DNA of 64,000 nt from F1-120-MAGs118 sp013360535. Its GTDB lineage: Bacteria; Planctomycetota; UBA1135; GCA-002686595. Both the position numbers and the translations under genes were made by a program. Numbering within the stretch: the stretch's first letter is position 1; each line of letters begins with the position of its first letter. This document shows, one piece after another, positions 16,307 to 24,516 of the stretch. The notes below the pieces were generated by a model, which saw nothing but the letters and a program-made list of their open reading frames with translations, had not been told where the DNA came from and searched no databases. The stretch spans positions 1-64,000 of the forward strand of contig JAPKHC010000011.1 in the NCBI GenBank assembly GCA_026647215.1, read 5' to 3'.

Positions 16307-17397
16307 GTTCCGACCTCCTTGCGCGCGGCGCGCACGGCCTCGAGCCAGCCTAGCCCGAAGCGCGTGTCCGGCTCCAACGTGTGGCCTTCCGACCATTCGT
16401 TGAGGCTCGCGAGGAACGTGAGCGCATCGGCGCCCGAGTTTGCGCTCGCCCAGCGCAGCGCACGCACGAGCGCCTCGCGGAAGAGCTCCGGCGACTCGCC
16501 CGTCACCACCGGCCACCACGGGTACTTCGTCGGGCGCGCGTCGCCGAAGTCCGCGCCTCGCGCGGAGGCGTCCCAGCCCGGCGAGACCGAGGGCATGTAC
16601 GGCAAGGCACACTCGCGCGCGAGCTCGGGCCACGTCTCGGCGCACAGGCGCGCGCGTTCCGCATAGTCCTGCAGGAACGGTCCGTTCCAGTCGGGGAGCA
16701 ACACGTAGTTCGTGACGCTGTCGAAACCGACGTGAGGCAGATGTGGACGCACGTCGCGGCCCGGTTCGATCGCCGCAAGGTGCAATTCGCCGAGGCCGCG
16801 GGCGCGCAGGTGCTCGCGCGCCTTGACGATCGCCTCCGTCGCCGCCTCGAGCCCGAGCTCGCGCAGGAAAAAGCTGGTGTCGAAGATCGAGAAGTACAGC
16901 CGTCCCTGCACTCGCACGTAATTCGGTCGCACGAAATAGCGCTCGCCCAGATAAGCGAGGAATTGCACGAAGTCCTCGACATCGCTCGGCACCTGTCGCT
17001 CAGGATCGATCACGGGCAGGTCGGCGCGACGCACGGGGAGCACGCGCCGCGGCATGCGGTTGGCCCACATCAGCGCGAATGGCGCACTCGCACCTTCGCT
17101 CGAGCCAAGAAACCCGAGATCGAGCGCGTCCTGGAACACGCGCTTGCCGCGGCACCAGAAGAAGCCGTACACGAAGGCGTCGATTCCGTGGGCGCGCGCG
17201 GCGGCGATGCGGCGGCCGACCTCGTGCGGATCGCGGTCGTCGTAACGTCCCCACAGTGGCAAGCGAGGCTGCGCGTGGCCCTCGAAGCGCGGACGGCACT
17301 GCTCCACGAGCTCCCACTCGGTGAAGCCCGGGTGGAAGCTCGCGTCGCGTTCCGGCGTGGCGTGCCAACCGGAGTAGACGTAGGCGGCGAGGCGCAT
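16303..17397 (-). CDS. Glycoside hydrolase family 99-like (WbsX-type) protein (364 aa)
   Basis: This protein resembles the GH99-like/WbsX domain found in polysaccharide-biosynthesis loci, an endo-alpha-mannosidase-like TIM barrel. Supporting segments are the opening MRLAAYVYSGWHATPERD, FHPGFTEWELV, PLWGRYDDRDP, the barrel strand GIDAFVYGFFWCRGKRVFQ and FALMWANR, and near the C-terminus FLASLNEWSEGHTLEPD, a typical NEWxEG signature of this group. No signal peptide is visible, so it is probably cytosolic. ATG 17397 is the only start consistent with the conserved N-terminus. It is translationally coupled to the small membrane protein downstream. The exact glycan is unknown. Confidence 0.75.
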   Translation of the reverse strand: MRLAAYVYSGWHATPERDASFHPGFTEWELVEQCRPRFEGHAQPRLPLWGRYDDRDPHEVGRRIAAARAHGIDAFVYGFFWCRGKRVFQDALDLGFLGSSEGASAPFALMWANRMPRRVLPVRRADLPVIDPERQVPSDVEDFVQFLAYLGERYFVRPNYVRVQGRLYFSIFDTSFFLRELGLEAATEAIVKAREHLRARGLGELHLAAIEPGRDVRPHLPHVGFDSVTNYVLLPDWNGPFLQDYAERARLCAETWPELARECALPYMPSVSPGWDASARGADFGDARPTKYPWWPVVTGESPELFREALVRALRWASANSGADALTFLASLNEWSEGHTLEPDTRFGLGWLEAVRAARKEVGT

Positions 17398-17467
17398 CGG
17401 AGGAGGCCGGCACCGAGGGTAACGGGGTGCGCGCGGGCGCCGCGCTCCCAAAAACTGCCGCGAACGG

Positions 17468-17473
17468 TAGACT
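17468..17473 (+). promoter_or_regulatory. -10-like hexamer TAGACT before the bacilliredoxin gene
   Basis: TAGACT lies 59 bases before the ATG at 17533 and 11 bases before an in-frame ATG at 17485. The same hexamer precedes the tRNA-Leu gene and the gene at 29451. Confidence 0.35.
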
Positions 17474-17532
17474 CTCCCGCTCGGATGGCCCAAGAAGGGC
17501 GCCCGAGACCCCTCCAAGCAGGAACTAGAGCG

Positions 17533-17946
17533 ATGTACGACCCCGAAATGGTTCAGCCGATGCGTGACGAGGTGACCCGCCTGGGCGTGAAGGAGCTCCG
17601 CACGCCCGCGGACGTCGACACCGCCGTCAAGCAGCCCGGCACCACTCTGATCTTCGTCAACTCCGTCTGCGGCTGCGCGGCCGGTGGTGCGCGCCCGGGC
17701 CTGCGTTTGGCGCTCCAGCTCGCCCAGAAGAAGCCGACGAACCTCTACACCGTGTTCGCCGGCATGGAAGGCGACGCGACGCAGAAAGCGCGCTCTTACT
17801 GGGCGCCCTACCGCCCCAGCTCGCCGCAGATCGCGCTGATGAAGGACGGCAAGCTCGTCACGATGCTTCAGCGCCACGACATCGAGGGCCAGGACCCGGC
17901 CAACATCGCCAAGGTCCTGAACGCCGCCTTCGAGCAGCACTGCTAG
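17533..17946 (+). CDS. BrxA/BrxB family bacilliredoxin (137 aa)
   Basis: This is a thioredoxin-fold protein of the YphP/YqiW (bacilliredoxin) family, which removes bacillithiol from S-bacillithiolated proteins. The family's unusual active site CGC is seen at Cys46-Gly-Cys48 (NSVCGCAAG). The opening MYDPEMVQPMRDE matches the family start, so ATG 17533 is preferred over the in-frame ATG at 17485, which adds 16 unlike residues. The length is standard for the family. No bacillithiol-synthesis gene is in the window. It is followed eight bases later by a GTG-started hypothetical gene. Confidence 0.88.
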   Translation: MYDPEMVQPMRDEVTRLGVKELRTPADVDTAVKQPGTTLIFVNSVCGCAAGGARPGLRLALQLAQKKPTNLYTVFAGMEGDATQKARSYWAPYRPSSPQIALMKDGKLVTMLQRHDIEGQDPANIAKVLNAAFEQHC

Positions 17947-17954
17947 GTCGGTCC

Positions 17955-18398
17955 GTGGACGCCGAGGCGCGGCTCGAGCTGGCCGAGCGATTCCTGCAGG
18001 AGGCCGTGTACCAGTCGCGCGCCAAGCAGGCGGCTGGCACGGCCCTCCATCAGGCCGCCCTCGACGTCCAGCGCCAGTGCGGCCTCGGCGACGGCCCGGC
18101 GGTCGTGCTCGACCTCTCGCCCGCCGCTCGCGAGCTCGTCCCCCAACTCTTCCCCGCCGCCCAATTCCCCACCGGCCCCGGCCCCCACGTCGCGCCCCTC
18201 CTGCGCCGCTGGATCGAACGCCAGGACGTGCTCGACCGCGAGCGCAACCACTTCCTCAAGGCCTTCCGCCAGCGCCACGGCTTCGACCGCTCGAAGTACA
18301 CCCCCACACTCCTCGCCGAATTCGAGCAAGGCCTCGACCGCATCAACGCGCAAGCCACCGCCGAACGCCGCGCGGCGGCGGCGGAGCTCTTGGCCTGA
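17955..18398 (+). CDS. Hypothetical protein (147 aa)
   Basis: No family recognised. It is a soluble, mostly helical, Ala/Arg/Gln-rich protein without a signal peptide. It has an N-terminal helix (EARLELAERFLQEAVYQS), a central proline-rich loop and a C-terminal helix rich in Arg and Ala. It starts with GTG 17955, eight bases after the bacilliredoxin stop, which suggests an operon. Codon use matches the neighbours, and the reading frame is complete. Confidence 0.55.
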   Translation: MDAEARLELAERFLQEAVYQSRAKQAAGTALHQAALDVQRQCGLGDGPAVVLDLSPAARELVPQLFPAAQFPTGPGPHVAPLLRRWIERQDVLDRERNHFLKAFRQRHGFDRSKYTPTLLAEFEQGLDRINAQATAERRAAAAELLA

Positions 18399-18425
18399 AT
18401 CCGGCCCCGATTCCGCTCCACCGTG

Positions 18426-18431
18426 TAGGTT
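18426..18431 (+). promoter_or_regulatory. -10-like hexamer TAGGTT before the ankyrin lipoprotein gene
   Basis: TAGGTT lies 31 bases before the ATG at 18463, in the short gap after the preceding gene. It fits the TAGRNT pattern of this window. Confidence 0.35.
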
Positions 18432-18462
18432 CGCGCCGCGAGGGCTGCTATCGACGGTCGAC

Positions 18463-19611
18463 ATGAAGTCCGATTCGCGTGGGATAAGGAGGCGGACTGG
18501 CCTCTTGGGCGCGCTGGCCCTTTCAACACTTTGGGCGTGTGTTTCCAATCCGGTCGCGAAGCGCGAGTCCGAACCCGCCGCGACCAGCTCCATTGCCGCA
18601 ACTGTCGATTTCCCGTTCCTGCTGAGAGCCGCCGGTTGTGCATATTCGGGGTGGTACGAGCAGTTGTTGTCCGAAAAGGCAGTCCTGCGTTGCCCGGAGG
18701 GCTTTTCCGCGGTCGAGATCGCTGCCGTGGCGAACCGCACCTGGGTCATCGAAGCGCTCCACGCCTTCAACCCGGAGGCCTCGGCCGCCCGCGCCGACGG
18801 TTTCGGACCGTTCCATCTCGCCGCCTTGCACGGCTCCCTCGATGCACTGGAAGCGCTTGCGCGGCTTCGACCCGACGAGCTCGATCGCCCCTGCGCCACC
18901 GGACGCACGCCCCTGCATTTTGCGGCCCTTTCGGGGCGCGAACGCGTGTTCGCGCGGCTGGTCGAGCTCGGCGCCGACCCCAACCGGCCAGACGCCGCTG
19001 GCGTGAGCCCGGAGGAATACCTGCTGCGCGACGGACTCGCGATGCCACTGGATCCCTCGCGTGTCTCGCCCACCGCGCTCGACGTCGATTCCGCTCGCCG
19101 ACTGCGCGAATGGGACGGCTCGCCGCCACGCTTCGCCTTGTTGCGAGTCACGTGGTACACCCGTCCCGCGGACCTGAAGTGGGCGATCTGGGACGATGGC
19201 ACCGTGCTGATCGACCTCACAACCGATTCCCGCCAGCCCGACCTGCTCGTGACGCGAGCGAATCCGCGAGAATTCGAGCTGATGGCCGCGGATCTCGACT
19301 CGATGGGACTGCCGTCGATTCTCGGCAAGTTCCAAACAGGACTGCACGGTGACGCGCTTCGGCTCGACATCCGTTCGGGCCCGTCGCTATCGAGCTCCAC
19401 GATGTCGCAGGCCGGCGAACCGCGATGGCTCCCCGAGTGTGCCGGTCCCGAATTCACTTGGTTCCGCTCGGTGTGGACCGGGAGCCTCCGACTGCTCGGC
19501 CCGCTCGCAGGTTCGCAGATCCATCGGCTCCCCCACGATCCCCAGCACGTTTCGTTCCGCGGCTACCACCCCAACAATCCCTCCGAAACCCCGTGGATGA
19601 GCGCGCCGTGA
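18463..19611 (+). CDS. Ankyrin-repeat lipoprotein (382 aa)
   Basis: This is an exported lipoprotein. Basic residues (RGIRRR) precede a hydrophobic stretch and the lipobox LWAC at about residues 23-26. Residues about 105-190 contain ankyrin repeats: DGFGPFHLAALHGSLDALEAL, TGRTPLHFAALSGRERVFARL and a third, weaker GADPNRPDAAGVSPEEYLL. The C-terminal half is an unrecognised beta-rich domain with VTWYTRPADLKWAIWDDGT. Its role is probably protein-protein binding in the periplasm or at the outer membrane. It is followed at once by the DUF4160 remnant. Confidence 0.75.
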   Translation: MKSDSRGIRRRTGLLGALALSTLWACVSNPVAKRESEPAATSSIAATVDFPFLLRAAGCAYSGWYEQLLSEKAVLRCPEGFSAVEIAAVANRTWVIEALHAFNPEASAARADGFGPFHLAALHGSLDALEALARLRPDELDRPCATGRTPLHFAALSGRERVFARLVELGADPNRPDAAGVSPEEYLLRDGLAMPLDPSRVSPTALDVDSARRLREWDGSPPRFALLRVTWYTRPADLKWAIWDDGTVLIDLTTDSRQPDLLVTRANPREFELMAADLDSMGLPSILGKFQTGLHGDALRLDIRSGPSLSSSTMSQAGEPRWLPECAGPEFTWFRSVWTGSLRLLGPLAGSQIHRLPHDPQHVSFRGYHPNNPSETPWMSAP

Positions 19612-19612
19612 G

Positions 19613-19790
19613 CTCTGGTTGCGGACCCGCGTGGAGCGACGGCGCACGCTCGCCAAGTCCTTGACGGAACCGGGTACCCTTGGCGTCGTCGAGTCGCTTG
19701 AACAGCCACGAGTTGCGCTGGCTCGAGCGACAGGTCGAAGGGCATCGGGAGCGTTTCTTGGAGGCATGGCGTGAGTACTTCGGGGCCTAG
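19613..19790 (+). pseudogene. DUF4160 gene remnant with a frameshift
   Basis: The segment encodes the C-terminal part of a DUF4160 protein in two frames. Up to base 19672 one frame reads RVERRRTLAKSLTEP. After a single extra base at about 19673 the next frame continues VPLASSSRLNSHELRWL and ends HRERFLEAWREYFGA with a stop at 19788-19790. Joined, it follows the DUF4160 pattern VERxxxxAKFWLxPVxLxSSxGL ... LLEAWxEYF. The N-terminal third is missing because the ankyrin gene ends at 19611. The tail overlaps the start of the DUF2442 gene by 20 bases, the usual order of these two families. Comparison is from memory. Confidence 0.55.
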
Positions 19791-20043
19791 TGGGGATCCG
19801 CGCGCGGTGAAGGTCGCGCTGGATGAGGAACAACTCTGGGTGGAGCTCGCGGATGGGCGGAAGCTGGGGGTGCCGCTGGTGTGGTTCCCGAAGTTGCTGA
19901 AGGCGACGGTGGAGCAGCGGAAGGACTGGCGCCTGATCGGGGAAGGCCAAGGAATCCACTGGCCGGGACTCGATGAGGACCTGAGCGTGGCGGGACTGTT
20001 GAAGGGGACAGCGGCGCCGGGGAGTGCGAAGCGCGCGGTCTGA
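19771..20043 (+). CDS. DUF2442 domain protein (90 aa)
   Basis: This is a small protein of the DUF2442 family, commonly encoded next to DUF4160 genes and often associated with toxin-antitoxin-like or mobile gene pairs. The typical core is VELADGRKLGVPLVWFPKL followed by ATVEQRKDWRLIGEGQGIHWPGLDEDLSV. It starts with GTG 19771 inside the end of the broken DUF4160 gene, so the pair was once overlapping. Whether it is still expressed without its partner is uncertain. Confidence 0.75.
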   Translation: MSTSGPSGDPRAVKVALDEEQLWVELADGRKLGVPLVWFPKLLKATVEQRKDWRLIGEGQGIHWPGLDEDLSVAGLLKGTAAPGSAKRAV

Positions 20044-20121
20044 TGGCGAAAGGCGCAGGCCACGCTCGCTGGTCGAAACGCGGACGACCCGCGACGAGCC
20101 CAGGAGGGCGCGGCGCGGGTC

Positions 20122-20149
20122 GCAAAGAGAAGCGCGCGAGCAACGCGCG
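20122..20149 (-). terminator. Putative intrinsic terminator of the minus-strand FG-GAP gene
   Basis: Just past the stop at 20155, the minus strand reads CGCGCG, a five-base loop, CGCGCG and then the pyrimidine-rich tail CTTCTCTTTGCG. The stem is six G/C pairs, and the T content of the tail is modest. Confidence 0.4.
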
Positions 20150-20154
20150 AGGGC

Positions 20155-21876
20155 TCAGGGCAGGATCGGAATGCTCACGCCGTTGGTGAGGCCGAAGTTG
20201 TTGGGCGCGGAGAAGCCGGAGTCGCGGTGCCAGTACTGGGCGTAGAGGGTCGTGCCGGGGACGAAGCCCTCGGCGGCCATTTGCGCGTGGCTGAAGACGT
20301 AGCTGAAGACGCCGTCGCAGGGCAGCGAGCCGCCGACGTTTTCGGTCGAGATCTGGACGGGCGTGCGGCGGATCGGGCCGCCGACACACAGCTGGCTCCC
20401 GAAGTAGGGCGTCGCCGCAGACGTGTGCGACCAGATCATCAGGCCGGCTACATGCGGAATCACGTTGACGCCGACGATCTGCAGCTGGCCGACCGTGGCG
20501 CTCGCGCAGCCGCCGATGCCGATGAAGGGCGTGCAGCCGGCGGAGTTGACCTTGGCCGTGCAGTAGTTGCTCGGGAACTCGGCGTTGCCGAGCGCGGTGC
20601 GCGCGCGGCCGGCATTGGTGCCGTAGAGGTTGTAGGCCGCCGAGCCGAAGATCACGTCGTGGAAGCCGTCGCCGTTGACGTCGCCAAGGTCGGCGACGCT
20701 GTCGCCGAAGCCCTCGCCGTCGTAGTACCCCGAGGCGGTCGTGAGCAGCGCACCGGTCGCACCGCTGTAGACGTGCGCGAGGCCGACGTTGGTCCAGCCG
20801 TTGTACTCCGCGAACGGATTGCCGACGAGCAGGTCACCGCGACCGTCGCCGTCGAAGTCCTGCATCGCCGCCATCACCCAGCCGAAGCTGTCGTTCGTGG
20901 CGCCGGTGAGCGTGAGCAACACCGCTCCGGTCGTGCCGGAGAACATGCGAATGCGGCCCGAGCCGGAGACGCCGCCGATGCTCGCAAAGGGCTCGCCCAC
21001 GGCGACTTCGGGAATTCCATCGCCATTGGTGTCAGGGACCGACGCGACCGCGTGGCCGAGCCAACCCGCGACCGTCGAGCCGCTGTAGGTGGTGAGCGTC
21101 GCGCTGCCCGACGGTGCGCCGGAAATGCGATACGCGCGACCCGAGTCGAAGATGGAGGCCGCGTCGGCCTGGGGCGCACCGACGATCAGGTCGCCACGAC
21201 CGTCGGCGTTGCTGTCGCGCGCACCGTCGATCGAATAGCCAAAACGGTCGCCCGTCGCGGCGCCGGAATGAAGCCGGTGCAAGCTGCGAGTGGCACCTGA
21301 GTAGATGCGCACGGTGCCATTGAGCGTGAGCCCGCCCGTCCCCTCACGCGGCGCGCCCACGGCGAAATCGCGCACACCGTCGAAATTGACATCGGGCACG
21401 GCGGTGACCGACCAGCCGAATTGGCAATCGGCGCTGTTGCCGTAGAGCTTCTCGATCGGCACTCCGGTGGCACCGGAATAGATGTAGGCGGCGCCGCGGT
21501 CGACCCCGAGGAATGCGTCGTGGAGCGGAGCGCCGACGAGCAGATCCGCGACGCCGTCGCCGTCGACGTCGCCCAGCGACTCGATGGCGTGACCGAAGCG
21601 GTCGCCAGTGAGCTCGCCCTTGAGCTCGCGGATCAAGCTCGCGTTCTGGCCCGAGTAGATGCGGACCACGCCCGAATCGGGCTGAAAGCCGGCCGCACGC
21701 TCGGCGCCGATCGCGATGTCGCCGAACCCGTCGCCGTTGACGTCGCCCGCGGCGGCGACCGCGCTGCCGAGCTGTTCGCCGGCGGTCAGCGAGAAGAAGT
21801 CGTACAGCGGCGCCTGCGCCAGGGCGCTCGCGCTCAAGCCAAGGACACTCCCGATCACGGCAACGGCACGCTTCAT
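20155..21876 (-). CDS. Secreted FG-GAP-repeat protein with planctomycete C-terminal domain (573 aa)
   Basis: This is an exported integrin-alpha-like propeller. The signal peptide MKRAVAVIGSVLGLSASALAQ starts at 21876, with AAGGAGGA eight bases upstream, a strong ribosome-binding site. Seven or so FG-GAP repeats follow (DVNGDGFGD, DVDGDGVAD, DSNADGRGD, DTNGDGIPE, DFDGDGRGD, DVNGDGFHD), each with VGAP-like strands and IYSGATG segments. The C-terminal domain begins CTAKVNSAGCTPFIG and ends with QYWHRDSGF; the LNQKxGLLFYG core is replaced by VIPHVAGLMIWS. It stands alone, with terminator-like hairpins on both sides. Confidence 0.85.
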   Translation of the reverse strand: MKRAVAVIGSVLGLSASALAQAPLYDFFSLTAGEQLGSAVAAAGDVNGDGFGDIAIGAERAAGFQPDSGVVRIYSGQNASLIRELKGELTGDRFGHAIESLGDVDGDGVADLLVGAPLHDAFLGVDRGAAYIYSGATGVPIEKLYGNSADCQFGWSVTAVPDVNFDGVRDFAVGAPREGTGGLTLNGTVRIYSGATRSLHRLHSGAATGDRFGYSIDGARDSNADGRGDLIVGAPQADAASIFDSGRAYRISGAPSGSATLTTYSGSTVAGWLGHAVASVPDTNGDGIPEVAVGEPFASIGGVSGSGRIRMFSGTTGAVLLTLTGATNDSFGWVMAAMQDFDGDGRGDLLVGNPFAEYNGWTNVGLAHVYSGATGALLTTASGYYDGEGFGDSVADLGDVNGDGFHDVIFGSAAYNLYGTNAGRARTALGNAEFPSNYCTAKVNSAGCTPFIGIGGCASATVGQLQIVGVNVIPHVAGLMIWSHTSAATPYFGSQLCVGGPIRRTPVQISTENVGGSLPCDGVFSYVFSHAQMAAEGFVPGTTLYAQYWHRDSGFSAPNNFGLTNGVSIPILP

Positions 21877-21975
21877 CTCTCTCCTCCTTCGATGGCGACG
21901 GCCGCACGCTCCCGAAAGTGAGAGTCGCCGCCGCCGACCTCGGAACGATCCGCGGTTCGGGCGCGCCGTTACACG

Positions 21976-21994
21976 GCTCCCGACTTTCGGGAGC
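21976..21994. other. Perfect 8-bp hairpin upstream of tRNA-Leu
   Basis: GCTCCCGA, a three-base loop CTT, and TCGGGAGC form a perfect stem between the FG-GAP promoter region and the tRNA promoter. No T-run follows on either strand, so a terminator is not clearly supported. Its function is unknown. Confidence 0.4.
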
Positions 21995-22037
21995 GAACCT
22001 CCAGACCGGCTCCCGCAGCGCCATCGACGGGCGTTGT

Positions 22038-22043
22038 TAGACT
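22038..22043 (+). promoter_or_regulatory. -10-like hexamer TAGACT of the tRNA-Leu gene
   Basis: TAGACT ends ten bases before the first base of the mature tRNA, the expected place for a -10 element of a stable RNA gene. This is the best anchor for the TAGRNT pattern because the tRNA 5' end is known. Confidence 0.5.
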
Positions 22044-22053
22044 GCCGCTCCCT

Positions 22054-22138
22054 GCGGAAGTGGCGAAATTGGCAGACGCGCGAGACTTAGGATCTCGTGC
22101 CGCAAGGCGTACGGGTTCAAGTCCCGTCTTCCGCACCA
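22054..22138 (+). tRNA. tRNA-Leu (anticodon UAG)
   Basis: This is a complete class II tRNA. The acceptor stem GCGGAAG pairs with CTTCCGC and the CCA end is encoded. The anticodon stem is CGAGA/TCTCG with the loop CTTAGGA, giving the anticodon TAG. A short variable arm (TGCCGCAAGGCGT) and the TTC loop of the T arm (ACGGG TTCAAGT CCCGT) are present. It reads leucine CUA and, by wobble, other CUN codons. It is a single gene with its own promoter element. Confidence 0.95.
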
Positions 22139-22254
22139 GCTCTGCGCGCTCGGCGAGCGACGAAGGGTGGAATGGGGCTTCCCGGGCCCGTGGAGCGCGG
22201 TGGCGGGGCGTGGGGTAGCCGGATCGGGCGGGGTGTGCGAGACTCCGCGGTTCG

Positions 22255-24252
22255 ATGATGAACGATGAAGTGTCGGAGGGCGCGACGGAAGAGCGCGCGG
22301 GGCAAGCACGGATGGGCGACGAACGGGGTGAAGGGATGGGTGACGGAATGGAAGCGGAACAGGGCGTGGAAGCGGTGAAGCCGAGCGGAGCCGCGGAGTT
22401 TGCGGCGCTGGGGCTGGGCGAGGAGCTCTGCAAGGCGCTGGCGGACCTGGGGTACGAGGAGCCGACGCCGATCCAGCGCGAGGCGATCCCGCACGTGATC
22501 GCGGGGCGCGACGTGCTCGGGCAGGCGGCGACGGGCACCGGCAAGACGGCGGCGTTTGCGCTGCCGATGCTGCAGCGGCTCGAGCGCAAGCGGCCGGCGT
22601 CGGGGCAGCCCAAGGCGCTCGTGCTGGTGCCGACGCGCGAGCTGGCGATGCAGGTCGCGGAAGCCGTGCACAAGTACGGCCGCGGGCTGGGCGCCAGCGT
22701 GCTGCCGATCTACGGCGGGCAGGGCATCGGCCAGCAGTTGCGGGCGCTCGACCGCGGCGTCGACGTGGTGGTCGCCACGCCGGGGCGAGCGCTCGACCAC
22801 ATCGAGCGGGGCACGCTGCGCTTCGACGACGTGCGCACGGTCGTGCTCGACGAGGCGGACGAGATGCTCGACATGGGCTTCGCCGACGAGCTCGACGCGA
22901 TCCTGTCCAAGCTGCCGGAAGAGCACCAGACGGCGCTGTTCTCGGCCACGATGTCGCCGCGCATCCTCAAGATCGCCGAGCAGCACCTCGAGAAGCCGGT
23001 CAAGATCTCGATCGAGCGCGAGCGCACGGCGCCGGGCACGGCACCCAAGGTGCGCCAGACGGCCTACATCGTGCAGCGCGCGTTCAAGTTCCAGGCGCTC
23101 GGCCGCGTGCTCGACATGGAAGCGCCGACCAGCGCGATCGTGTTCTGCCGCACGCGCCTCGAGGTCGACGGTCTCGTCGAGGCCATGAACGCCCGCGGTT
23201 ACCGCGCCGAAGCGCTGCACGGCGGCTTCCAGCAGGAGCAACGCGACCGCGTGATGAAGCGCTTCCGCAGCGGCTCGGCCGACCTGCTGATCGCGACCGA
23301 CGTCGCCGCGCGCGGGCTCGACATCGAACACATCAGCCACGTCGTCAACTTCGACCTGCCGAGCGAGCCCGAGGCCTACGTGCACCGCATCGGCCGCACG
23401 GGCCGCGCGGGTCGCGAGGGCGTGGCGATCACGTTCCTCGAGCCGCGCGAGCACCGCATGCTGCGCAACATCCAGCGCGAGACGGGGCAGAAGATCGCGG
23501 TCGCGACGATCCCGACCGTGGCCGAGCTGCGCAACCGCCGGCTCGAGCTGACCGGGCTCGCGTTGCGCGAGACGATCGTCGCGGGCGAGCTCGACAGCTT
23601 CCGCGGCCTCGTCGAGACGCTCTCGAGCGAGTTCGACCCGCTCGACGTCGCCGCTGCCGCCGCCAAGCTCGCCCACGAGGCGAACCACGCCGAAGTGGCC
23701 GCCCACGACGAGGAGCAGGACATCCCGCAGGAGCCGCTGCACGAGCAGCGTGGCCCGCGCGACGTGCGCGCGCGCTGGGGCGCGCCCGACGAACGCCGCG
23801 GACCGCCGCAACAGTGGCAGGACCGTGGCCCGCGCAGGCCGTTCGAGCGGCCGCAGTTCGATCGCCGCGGGCCGCCGCAGGAGTTCGAGCAGGATTTCGG
23901 GCCCGACCGGGGTGCGCCGCCGATGGAAGCGGGCGAGCGTCCGCAGCGCGGGGGCTTCGATCGCGGCGAGCGCCGTCCGTTCGAGGAACGCGCGCCGCAA
24001 GGCGGCTTTGGCGAGGCGCTGCGCATCTTCATCGGCGCGGGGCGTTTCGACGGATTGCGCCCGGGAGATCTCGTCGGCGCGATCGCGAACGAGGCCGGGC
24101 TCTCGGGCCGTGACATCGGCTCGATCCGCATCGCGGACCGCTTCTCGCTGGTCGAGGTGCCGGCCGCGGCCGCGCACGACGTGATCCACGCGCTGCGTGG
24201 CACGACGATCCGCGGGCGGCGCGTCAACGTGCGCCTCGACCGCGACGAGTGA
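22255..24252 (+). CDS. deaD: DEAD-box ATP-dependent RNA helicase, DeaD/CsdA type (665 aa)
   Basis: This cytosolic RNA helicase probably acts in ribosome assembly and mRNA remodelling. Motifs in order: the Q motif (ALGLGEELCKALADLGYEEPTPIQREA), motif I ATGTGKT, Ia PTRELA, Ib TPGR, II DEAD (VLDEADEMLDMGF), III SAT, then in the second RecA domain ATDVAARGLDIE and HRIGRTGRAGREG. The C-terminal tail has a low-complexity Arg/Pro/Gln/Gly stretch (about residues 490-590) and a DbpA-type RNA-binding domain (IFIGAGRFDGLRPGDLVG ... GRRVNVRLDRDE), as in DeaD. The first 45 residues are an acidic, poorly conserved extension, so an internal start is possible. Confidence 0.92.
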   Translation: MMNDEVSEGATEERAGQARMGDERGEGMGDGMEAEQGVEAVKPSGAAEFAALGLGEELCKALADLGYEEPTPIQREAIPHVIAGRDVLGQAATGTGKTAAFALPMLQRLERKRPASGQPKALVLVPTRELAMQVAEAVHKYGRGLGASVLPIYGGQGIGQQLRALDRGVDVVVATPGRALDHIERGTLRFDDVRTVVLDEADEMLDMGFADELDAILSKLPEEHQTALFSATMSPRILKIAEQHLEKPVKISIERERTAPGTAPKVRQTAYIVQRAFKFQALGRVLDMEAPTSAIVFCRTRLEVDGLVEAMNARGYRAEALHGGFQQEQRDRVMKRFRSGSADLLIATDVAARGLDIEHISHVVNFDLPSEPEAYVHRIGRTGRAGREGVAITFLEPREHRMLRNIQRETGQKIAVATIPTVAELRNRRLELTGLALRETIVAGELDSFRGLVETLSSEFDPLDVAAAAAKLAHEANHAEVAAHDEEQDIPQEPLHEQRGPRDVRARWGAPDERRGPPQQWQDRGPRRPFERPQFDRRGPPQEFEQDFGPDRGAPPMEAGERPQRGGFDRGERRPFEERAPQGGFGEALRIFIGAGRFDGLRPGDLVGAIANEAGLSGRDIGSIRIADRFSLVEVPAAAAHDVIHALRGTTIRGRRVNVRLDRDE

Positions 24253-24405
24253 GCGCGAACGGCACGCTTCCAGCGGGCCGTGCTGCGCAGAAGGCAAGCG
24301 ACGACGGCGCACGCGGAAGGCGTGCGCACGTCGCGCGCGCCGTAGGTGAACTCACGCCCCCACCGCGTGCGTCCATCGACGGACGGCAGGCGCGCGCGAG
24401 CGCCC

Positions 24406-24411
24406 TAGGTT
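24406..24411 (+). promoter_or_regulatory. -10-like hexamer TAGGTT upstream of the oxidoreductase operon
   Basis: TAGGTT lies in the 264-base gap before the operon, 105 bases upstream of the first ATG at 24517. That ATG has GGGAG seven bases upstream. Confidence 0.25.
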
Positions 24412-24516
24412 GGTGCTCGGGAACGCGCTCGCACTTCGACGACGGGCGCCCGGTGCGGCGCGCGGCGCCGCGGGTGGCCAGCGACCGGAACAGCGCGCTC
24501 CGACGGGAGTCGTGCG

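Noticed and set aside
17485..17532. Upstream in-frame ATG for the bacilliredoxin
   Set aside because: The extra 16 residues do not match the family, whose members start at the MYDPEM segment.
22117..24312. 731-codon open frame on the minus strand over the helicase
   Set aside because: Composition is extreme (Arg, Ala, Leu, Val, Asp) and the plus-strand DEAD-box motifs are intact, so it is a shadow.
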